Assembly: GCA_903813345.2 (NCBI GenBank)
Contig: CAIIXF020000001.1
Span: 44,471,885-44,535,884 of the forward strand
Direction: 5' to 3'
Source of the DNA: Owenia fusiformis
Taxonomy: Eukaryota; Annelida; Polychaeta; Sabellida; Oweniidae
Length of the DNA stretch: 64,000 nt
The notes under the pieces were generated by a model. The model was not told where the DNA came from. It ran no database searches and saw only the letters and a program-made list of their open reading frames with translations. Shown here one piece after another: positions 55,460 through 64,000 of the stretch; positions within the stretch are counted from its first letter, which is position 1; each line of letters begins with the position of its first letter. A program made the position numbers and the translations under genes.

Positions 55460-55727
55460 GGCAAAGGGGTGTAATGTCGACGTGTGGGGTAATGTTGAGA
55501 TAATAGACGGGGTAACTTCGACACTTACGTATTAGAAGTAGAATTTCCGTTTTCCGCCATGTTTGATTTCTGGAAAAATTAAAATCTCGTGAGATCTCGA
55601 TCCATGCGAGAAAAAAAACATGGCTTCCCCCTAGATCGGAAATTAGAGCAAATAAACAACAAGGTGTCGAAGTTACCCCACATGTCGAAGTTACCCCAAA
55701 ATGGTGTCGACGTTACACCCCTTCACC
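55460..55727. mobile_element. MITE with AAGGGGTGTAA ends and CTAG flanks
   Basis: A ~268-bp element with ends GGCAAAGGGGTGTAATGTCG and complement (CGACGTTACACCCCTTCACC). CTAG lies on each side (55456-55459, 55728-55731). Subterminal GGGGTAACTTCGACA words recur in inverted orientation. The short frame at 55589-55795 is part of it. Confidence 0.75.
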
Positions 55728-56150
55728 CTAGCCATTACCATTTAGAATGCATCAAGAATATGGTTGATAAATATCTAGCTGCCCAATCAAAATAGCATTC
55801 ACTAAATTGTAGAGGTGTCATGGAACAAAAAATATTGGTTCGGTTTGGTTCAGAACATTTGGTTTGGGAACTGAACAATTTCGGAACAGAGTGACTGCGT
55901 GTATAAGATTGGAATAAGTTCATTGACTAGGTCTATCAGAAAGTGAAAAGCTCATCTTTCTCGAGTGAGGAGTGAAAAAATGAACTTCTTATGTTGCAAA
56001 AAATTGAAAAAACAATGCTGTTTCCGCTAATTTGTGGGCCAAATGCTGTGAAAAGGTAAGATTTTCTTGTTCCAGAGCTGAACCGAAATGTTGAATTTTT
56101 GTTCCATGTTCCGATCTGAGAGCCCAATTGTGCAGTTAAGAACAAAATCA

Positions 56151-57426
56151 GGGAATGTACTAAAAACCCTTCGACCCTTCGACCCTGCAACCTACGACTT
56201 ACAGCGTGTCAAGAATTTTTGAAATATATTTTTATAAAAACCCTTCGACCTTCTAGATATTTCTCAGTCCATATGAAGTTGCTGGAAATATTACTTTGTG
56301 TATAGAACTTAAGAATCTGTCCCAAGAGAGTTAAAGATATTTAAAGCTGGACTTCGATCGGAGCTGGCGATATGATTTTGGAAAGGTTTCTAAGTGAAGA
56401 ACGTGAAGTCACTTCCGAATCGTAGCATTCAAAATAAGTAGCGTTTAATTACTTCCGCCATCAAAAAATCACGGTGGTCTAGCGGAAGAATGCTTGCTTA
56501 GCACGCGGGAGGCCCAGGTTCGAATCCCGCATTTGCCTTTTTATTTTTTTAACTAAATGATTGTTCTTTGACATTACGCAGATAATTTTTTTTTCATATA
56601 CATAAACTTTATTTTAGGGCTTGAAAATGTAAAAACAATATATGTCAACATATTGCGTTTTGGAGCGATGTGCAGGTTTAATGTATTCAAGAACATTCGA
56701 ATCGAATGTGAACGTTTCTTACCTCCTCAGTAAAAATATTTGTGCTTTTCCCATCACATTGTAACAGTGGCGCATCATGCATATTTTCAGGAGGTCAAAT
56801 TTTTTATATAGTTTAAAGAGAACCGTCTTTTGATTTTATCAACTTTGATTCAATTTGGATTTGTATAGTTAAGAATCTAATGCCAACTAAATAAGTAGAT
56901 TCTTTGTTTTGCATCCTACAAAATCCAAAGCATGCAAGGGTACAAGGAAAATAAACACAAACCGTCAAGAAAAAGCTTGAAAGCTAGGTCATATCATGGG
57001 CCATGGTCATATCAGGTTCGTATAACCAGCTTTTGCCAATTTAAGTTTTTCAAAAGGATCAAGGGGTGAACATTTGACAATTTTCAAGTGGCCCAGAAAT
57101 CTTGAAAATGCTCAGAATCGTGAAAAATTGTACTGATTTTGAGAGAATATTTGGCCAATGGAGTGGTCCACTTGAACCCACGAATGTCCCCCCCCCTGAA
57201 TATATACATTTTCTACTGAAACATTTTTGCTTGACAATTACCAGGTAAAATGCGTATTTGCGTGCACAGGGAGCTCAAGTTGGAACTATACGTAATCATT
57301 TAGTAAACTGGACTGGGAAATCAGAGGTCGAAGGGTTTTTCAATAAAATATATTCCAAAAATTCTTGACACCCAGTAAGTCGTAGGGTCGAAGGGTCGTA
57401 GGTCGAAGGGTTTTTAGTACATTCCC
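56151..57426. mobile_element. Nested TIR element carrying a tRNA-derived sequence
   Basis: A 1,276-bp element with ~100-bp inverted ends starting GGGAATGTACTAAAAACCC and containing repeated CCCTTCGACC words. AAAATCA is directly repeated on both sides (56144-56150, 57427-57433). It is inserted into the element at 55810-57452, so it is younger. Apart from the tRNA-like segment at 56468-56538 there is no gene. Confidence 0.78.
56468..56538 (+). tRNA. tRNA-Gly-derived sequence, probable pseudogene or SINE-type head
   Basis: The internal promoter is well preserved: A box TGGTCTAGCGG and B box GGTTCGAATCC, with a T-run terminator (TTTTTATTTTTTT) just after. CACGCGGGAGGCCC matches animal tRNA-Gly(GCC), but the anticodon position now reads AGC. 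The acceptor ends (ATCACGG and ATTTGCC) do not pair and the T stem has mismatches, so it is unlikely to be a working tRNA. Confidence 0.55.
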
Positions 57427-57452
57427 AAAATCAGGTATCCGTGAGACCTCTA

Positions 57453-57988
57453 CTGAATTATATGCATCATTATGAACTGATCATCCTCAAAACTATATAT
57501 TTATTTCTCCCATTTATCATTCTGATACTCATCTAGAAGGCAATGATCTTTTACAAGACTGCAATATCTTTCTGACACAGTGTTACTTTTTGTTTATAAT
57601 CAAAATATATTTCATCTCTACATGCAATGTGCTTCTTCAGGGAATCGGTTCATTCTCTTATTAGTCTCAAACTGATACTTAATACAAACATTAACTTATT
57701 TTTTGATTGACAATTTATTTTATTATGAGAAGAAAATGAAAAGAAGATCATTTAAAGGTGTCTACTATTCTTTGAAACAACTCTTGAATGTAAACTTATA
57801 CAGTGCTGTTTGTTGTCTTTATGAATAAGGGATGTAGAAAAGCTAAATAAGGATTCTTTAGGAGACGAATGCTTTGATAAGTTGATGCCGAAATTTAGTC
57901 AAGGTTACAGAAGAGACATATGAATTATTTATATTTCAGTGCTCAGTGCTATGTGATATTTTAATCTAATGATGATGCCTTCTTTCAG
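57453..57988. other. Intron or 5' flank before the doublecortin exon
   Basis: Noncoding AT-rich sequence ending in the acceptor GATGCCTTCTTTCAG. Confidence 0.45.
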
Positions 57989-58449
57989 GTAAACCCTAAC
58001 GATGTGAGCAATACGATATATGGTTTCAATGCCTATGCCACGTCAACAACTCAGTATGACAGACACAATTGCCAGTCATCGTCTTCGAAACTTCCAAGGT
58101 CTCCCATCAACACATCATAAAGATGTTACTCGGGACAAATACAAAGACTTACGTCGGCCACGTCGGGTTCGATTTTTCTGCAATGGCAATCGCTACTTTA
58201 AAGGGAAGAAATTGTATATTACACCACACAGATACTTAACTTTTAATGATTTATTAAATGATTTGACTGGGAAGCTGCCAACCCAGAGTACATTACCCTA
58301 TGGGGTAAGATCAATATATACACCAGTAGGGGGACACAGAGTAACAGATATTGAACAGTTACAAGATGGAGAATCCTACGTTTGTTGCGGTTTTGAAAAA
58401 TTTCAGCCTGTTAAGTATGGTACGAATGCTTTGGAGCCATGGAACTCAG
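57989..58449 (+). CDS. Doublecortin-domain protein, first coding exon (partial gene)
   Basis: The acceptor CTTCTTTCAG precedes 57989. ATG at 58020 is supported by an in-frame stop just upstream at 58005-58007. The exon gives 143 residues and donor TCAG/GTAAAT, phase 1. Residues about 47-135 form one doublecortin domain: RRVRFFCNGNRYFKG, TFNDLLNDLTGKL, LPYGVRSIYTPVGG and DGESYVCCGFEKFQPVKYG. Such domains bind microtubules. A second doublecortin domain and any kinase (DCLK) or HELP/WD40 (DCX-EMAP) part would lie beyond the window. Neither was found by 64000, so the paralogue cannot be named. Confidence 0.88.
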
Positions 58450-59857
58450 GTAAATTATGTTTTTCAGAAATATTTTTGCTGTGATACATGTTTCTTTAAT
58501 GATATAAGACATAAAATATTAGCCTTATTCTCAAGGCGCATGTCTAAAGTCACAAAATATTCCTATGTACGTATAACCATGTTATTTTCAGGTTCAAAAT
58601 GAAGAGAATGCACCAATGTGTTTATGCTTTATTTTGAATCAGAAAATAGCAGGTATACCAATATATATATTTATCGTATGATATGTAAAATGAAGCCTTC
58701 TGATTGGTCAGTTCTTGTACTGTACCAAGCTGTATTGCTATTGAGATTGTCCCCATTGATCATCTCCGTCGCAATACAGAAAACATTGGTACGGAGGGAA
58801 CATTCTCAGTAGCAATACAGAGGATCACACAATAAAAACGTTATAGAATGATTTGAAGTGCAATACAGGATATATTCTGCTCTCGATATTCTGTATTGGC
58901 ACTCGACTTTGTATCGTTCCAATACAGAATTTCTCGAGCAGAATATATCCTGTATTGCACTTCAAATCATTCAATAACTTATAACCAAGGTATATAATTT
59001 TAATGTGAATGAGTCATGTGCAATATATAAAACAAAAATTATATTATAATCAGATATACATTTACTAATTTACATGTTTATATTTTCAGTATTATGGTAA
59101 GGTTAAAGTAGACTTGTAGCAGATTGCATATTAAATTACTAATAAAGTAGTACATTAGTAGGAAATATTGTACTTCTACTTATTTTGGCATTTTGATTTA
59201 TTCATTCGAATTGTTGGTGTCTTGAGAATTCTGAACAATTGGCAAAAATATAATTTGGCAGATTTGTGATTAGTCAAAGAGACTGAAAACAAACAATTTT
59301 GGGACATGCTAGTTGATTATCAATCTGTCTTTTTAGTTTACTTTGATTCATATCTAATCAAGTTCACTGTGAAATTTAAAAAAGGTCATATTAGCAGACT
59401 GCCAGTTTGAATTATGTACATCAAACAAATTCTTTGAGAATCAATCAAGCAGGATTTGCAGCCATTATTCAAACTCAATCTTTCATTGCTTGGTGTGGAA
59501 CAATTTAGTAATAATTTCTGTATAGTTCATCATTAGACAAAATGTTTCATTTGAAGATGGACATAACGAGGATGATGATAGCAATTAAAACTCCCTTCAA
59601 CATATGGGTAATATTGTCACCAAATTGTCCCATGCTAGGCAATGAAAGATCGAGTTTGAATAATAGCTGCCAATCCTCCTTGAGAATCAATGGATTAATT
59701 GGCATGGCTTTAATTTATTTCATTTGCCAATTCATCAAAATGGGTGTAAAATTAGTTAGAAGTATAGTATTTGATCTAAATCCTTTTTATTTCAGAAGTT
59801 ACAGGTCATCATGGCAGCTAGATCTCAAATAAAATAGAAAACTGTTCCAAAAGCAAA
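58450..59857. other. Downstream of the doublecortin exon, probably intron
   Basis: No further exon was recognised. It contains the hairpin at 58840-58978, and at about 59460-59690 a pair of inverted words (CATTATTCAAACTCAATCTT and complement) related to sequence at about 7795-7835. Confidence 0.45.
58840..58978. repeat. 139-bp hairpin repeat
   Basis: Arms GAATGATTTGAAGTGCAATA and TCTGTATTGG with their complements around a ~20-bp loop. Repeated GCAATACAG words upstream (about 58735-58820) suggest it is one end of a larger element. Confidence 0.75.
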
Positions 59858-59859
59858 TA

Positions 59860-60758
59860 TACTCCTCAAAAAAAGTTAAGGACCAGTGGTTTTCCTCATA
59901 GGTTTACATGTTAAATACATATTTGTTTGAACGACTATTTTCTACTCGTGGAACAAAAGAAATCCCAATAAAGAAAATAATTCTGTACCTTGATTCTATT
60001 CCCTATAAAGTCCGCAACATTTCAATGTTATATCTCCATTACATTGGGTCAAACTTTGATGTCAAAATTGATGAATTTCATGAAATTTAACAAAAATGAC
60101 TGATCCCATGTTAAACAAATGGGGAATGGTTGGGTTGCCATAGGTCATATGAGGAACGATCCATCCATCCGATTGCTCTCAAAATTGAAATTGTAAGAGA
60201 TAATTAAATTTGCTAAATTGTCCACTCAACAAAAATATGATTTAATTGTCCAGGCTTAACAAAAGTTAATGGTTTCAAATTCAATAATTTTTTAATGATC
60301 CTCTTATTGAAATAACACAGGTGGTTCAGTGAGGTGGTCAAAATTACTTTAACGCTCCGTATCGCTAATTTTAACAAAATAAGCGAGACATTTAGCATGT
60401 AAAATCATTTAAATTTCTACTTAGAAAGTATTTTTAATAAATGTTTTACTGAATAGATATTCCGAAATCTGAGTTGCCCCTAAGCCACCATTCCCCATTT
60501 GTTTAACATGGGATCTGCCATTTTTGTTAAATTTCATGAAATTCATCAATTTTGACATCAAATTTTGACTCAATGTAATGGAGATATTACATTAAAACGT
60601 TGCGGACTTTATAGGGAATAGAATCAAGATACAGATTTATTTACTTTATTGGGATTTCTTTTGTTCCCTGCTTAGAAAATAGTCGTTCAAACAAATATGG
60701 GGGTTAACATGTAAACCTATGAGGAAAACCACTGGTCCTTAACTTTTTTTGAGGAGTA
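59860..60758. mobile_element. Foldback Tc1/mariner-like MITE, same family core as 9527-10400
   Basis: An 899-bp element, TA-flanked, with ends TACTCCTCAAAAAAAGTTAA and complement; inverted arms about 270-290 bp. The interior (about 60070-60510) aligns along its length with the interior of 9527-10400, including CATCCATCCGA, GAAATAACACAGG and CATGTTAA. The open frame at 59908-60090 is noncoding arm sequence. Confidence 0.85.
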
Positions 60759-60760
60759 TA

Positions 60761-61709
60761 TTTAGTCTTATTACCACACCGACCCTGTTTAATAATATAA
60801 ATGTAACATGCACTTGATCTTTATATCAAACCAAATCATGATGTAAATAATATTTAAAGTTGAGTTCCACGTTATTTACTTGTTGAATAAATAAAAAATG
60901 AACCTCTTCAATCTTGAAGTATTTCCCAAGTTGTTATTTTTCAATTATTTTCTTCATAAGATTACTTCTCTATTCTTATCTTTCAATAAAGTCAATTGAA
61001 ATTGTGAACAGTAACCTTTGGGCACCATAGTGACATCGTTTTAATAATAAAAGTGAATTGAAAAAAAATATTTAAACTGTATGAGTCAATTTTTACCTAA
61101 GTCAATGGAGATCTATTATTATCGCTGAGACTAATTTTACTTTCAAAAATATTGTGATTGTGACCTAGTCAATAGCAAAAAGACTTATTTTGTTTTTTTT
61201 ATGATGGTAGTACGAGTTTAAGACCTAGTTGCTTGGTTACAGATATTGATGTTCAAAAGATATCATAACAAATATCAATTCCTCACTCAATATAAAACAC
61301 TGCGTTATGACTAACCAACCTGGTAATTTCACGTGTTAAAATATCGGAGTCTATAAGTGACTGCATTTCCAACATCGGAGGTCATTATCATGTCAATATT
61401 TCTTTAATGGTTTAAAAGACTCAAAACATATCATTTTAAGGACTTTTGCCTCTAACAGGTCATTTAGGGTGGTACAATATATGTTCCTTGAAACACAGTT
61501 ATATTATTATGGTGTGCTAAACTATCTTCAGGAAAAACTGAAATATCTTTGTATCAAATGGGAATAGAATGACGTTTAATACATGCATTTCACTGCCATT
61601 TGTATTTTTTATATTAGTTTATGTTATATGGGAATTGGGTGATTAATGTTGATATTTCAATGATGATGAAGAATTAGTAAAAATGGGTAGGGGTTGGGTA
61701 GAATTTACC
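60761..61709. other. Noncoding, probable intron of the doublecortin gene
   Basis: AT-rich sequence without recognised features. Confidence 0.4.
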
Positions 61710-62424
61710 CCCGGGGGTTCACTGTATATAAAACTCGACGGGGGTCCTAGGCTGAAGCCTCAAATATCAATATGTTCCCATACCAATCTGTCAAATTTCA
61801 ATATGTTCCCATACCAACCAAAATAACGCCAAAAGGCCATACCAAATGTCCAATTATGGGACCAATGCCATACCAAATGTCAAAATGTAGGACCAATGCC
61901 ATACCAAATGTCCAAATAGGGGACCAATGCCATACCTTAATAATTCAAAGTAAATGAAATATAGGATCAATGTCATACAAATGTGCAAAAACGTGTATTA
62001 TTTAAACGATTTGAAAATGTTGATTTTCAATTTTAATTTTTGTGTTGAAATCACGAAAAATCTCGTGAGACTTCATCAAAGCCTATGATTGGTCCTCATT
62101 TCCCGGGAAAAGGGCTAAAATTCAAAAGTTGAAGAAGGCCCTGGAAAAGGAGATACTTCGGGAAACGATCCAAAACAACTTCAAATTTGCAACTACTGGA
62201 CCAATGCCATACCACGATTGTTAGGTAACGTATCTACAACGACCATTCTCATACCAGAAGAGCAATTTAGTCCGACCATTGCCATACCTCAGAAGTCAGA
62301 TATTTCCGGGCATTCCCATACCAAATCCTAAAATATGGGTCCATTGCCATACCAAACGTTGAAAAAGGTACCCCACATGCGCCGAGGATCCCCGTCAAGG
62401 TTTATATATAGTGAACCCCCCGGG
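61710..62424. mobile_element. TIR element with 8-bp duplication and internal tandem repeats
   Basis: A 715-bp element. The ends CCCGGGGGTTCACTGTATAT and complement (one G length difference) are flanked by a perfect AATTTACC duplication (61702-61709, 62425-62432). Inside are at least eight diverged ~30-bp units around CCAATGCCATACCAAATGTC. An 8-bp duplication is hAT-typical. No transposase. Confidence 0.82.
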
Positions 62425-64000
62425 AATTTACCATGATGATGAGAGTACACAGAGGTGCTCCATCTTGAGCCAATGTCTAATAAGGGAGTGAATATTAGAG
62501 AAAATGTCATATGATAAAAGAATACATTATGTGTTAATTATATGCTTAAAAATCTGCTCTAAATTCCTTATACCCCATATGTGAAGTCCATAAAAAGCAC
62601 TTATCTATTAAACCTTGTTATTCTCGTACTAATCACAATCTTCCGTGTATGAACTTCATATGATATGAAGAGAAGCATTAAATTAATCCCTTAATATGCC
62701 CAGGAACTGTTAATACATGGACTTGAAGTATCTATCATATTAAAAGCAATCAATAGTTCTATTAATTATTCATTCGACTTGTTCTTCTATTATTTGTTAG
62801 AAGAAAGCCTCTTGCCTGATAGCTTCTGTAAGACTCTATCTTGATCTGTAACAAAGTCCATGTACACTCAAGTACTTAGTATAAGAGTTCTGAAAAACTG
62901 TTTTTGTTTTTTGGATGTTTTTATTTTATTAATTTCACACACTAACAATTACTTGAAAATAACAGCACATGCCCAAAATATCTATGATTTAAAAGTATTT
63001 GGGGCTTGTGGAGTCAAATTAGGAAAACCCCTGGGGTCAACAACTTCTTAGGTAATAAATGTAGCATGACAAACGTGACATCGAATGTTTGATATATATG
63101 GATTGAATATGAGATCCTGGTCAATGACTTCTTTATCAGGACAAATAACAGAAATTAATCATAAGAAAAATTGTGGCAGTAAGTACTATCAATTTAAGCT
63201 ATAGGCATCTGATAATGTTTCTGAATGAATAATTGCTTAAGACCCATTCTGGCTCAATGGCTACAAATAGGCCCTGACAAATGTCATTGGATTCCTTTTA
63301 CATTTGTGTATATTCTGATGCATAAGACAGTAGAATACAATTTAATTTGTAATACCAACTCTTGAAAAAGATCTACACATCGCTTCCGTTTAAAGTAAAC
63401 ATAATACCAAAATGATAATTTCTTAGTTTGAATTGATTCGTAGGACTTCTATATTTGGTTGCAGCAATCTATAGGTGACACAGTTTCAGTTGTTATCACA
63501 TCCTGTGATAATGTATTTCCAGAAAGCTTCATCAATCAGTTTAATATAGAAACATGGAATTAATCAATCTGAAATATTGATATTCATGTCCATAAAACAT
63601 AAGCTAATGAATAGATTCCTGTTTGTTCTTTTAAAGAAAACAAATTTACTAAACTTCAGTCAATTTAATGATTTTTGCCAATTTTAGATTTTTTCACAAG
63701 ATTACTTGAGAACATTTAATCACGGAGTTTTGGGAGAAAGCCTTTCCATGCTATAAATTATTAGGCCTTTTCTGAGGCTTCATTGGAAATACATAGCTGT
63801 GTATTCAGTGCCATATCCAACTCTTTATTTGGTCAAATCATAATATGTTGACTCTGAGACCCAGAAGCTAACAATGTCTTATATCTACTCTAAGGACGGA
63901 AATATTCCCGTCAATATGACTCTTATGAACTTCACCTTTGTCACCTTAGTGATGTCATAATAACAAGAATTGTGAGCAATGTTTGATTCTTTAACCAACT
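62425..64000. other. Noncoding right end of the window
   Basis: No exon, repeat or RNA gene was recognised. Probably still intron of the doublecortin gene. Confidence 0.4.

Larger units (their letters stand above)
55810..57452. mobile_element. hAT-like element interrupted by a second TIR element
   Basis: The outer ends are TAGAGGTGTCATGGA and complement (GTATCCGTGAGACCTCTA), a hAT-type terminus. Flanks CTAAATTG and CTGAATTA may be an aged 8-bp duplication. Close to the right end it is split by the element at 56151-57426. The remaining host part is about 360 bp, without a transposase. Confidence 0.6.

Noticed and set aside
56468-56538. Functional tRNA gene
   Set aside because: The acceptor stem does not pair and the T stem has mismatches, despite good A and B boxes.

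Overview
This is an AT-rich, intron-rich animal genome window. The long introns, the dispersed noncoding repeats and a RAG1-N-terminal-like DNA transposon of a type first described in molluscs suggest a marine invertebrate, perhaps a lophotrochozoan. The taxon is an inference. No prokaryotic, CRISPR or LTR/viral feature was recognised.

Layout. Positions 1-5960 are repeat-dominated: a small hairpin, a degenerate AAGATGGC array split by two TTAA-flanked foldback elements, a decayed LINE, and a duplicated block dense in 14-bp palindromes. The backbone of the window is one large + strand gene, YEATS2 (8137-50605). It has 17 coding exons that join in frame into about 1,368 residues. It is the reader subunit of the ATAC histone acetyltransferase complex. 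Its intron 8 holds an apparently complete TTAA-flanked DNA transposon (14297-18337) whose two-exon gene encodes a RAG1-N-terminal-like zinc module joined to a DDE-type transposase. Its 25-kb intron 12 holds two complete genes on the opposite strand: a single-coding-exon TRIM-NHL protein (25631-27850) and a four-exon, 528-residue cytochrome P450 of the CYP1/2 type (44151-46714). The rest of that intron is AT-rich noncoding DNA with foldback elements and MITE-like insertions.

Downstream of YEATS2, 50606-57988 is noncoding with nested TIR elements, one carrying a tRNA-Gly-derived sequence. At 57989-58449 lies the first coding exon of a + strand doublecortin-domain gene that runs out of the window. 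Positions 58450-64000 are probably its first coding-side intron and hold three more inverted-repeat elements.

YEATS2 (chromatin), TRIM-NHL (ubiquitin ligase/RNA-binding family), the P450 (microsomal monooxygenase) and the doublecortin gene (microtubules) have no evident shared pathway; their association is positional. All splice sites were read by eye from GT/AG signals, phase and protein conservation.
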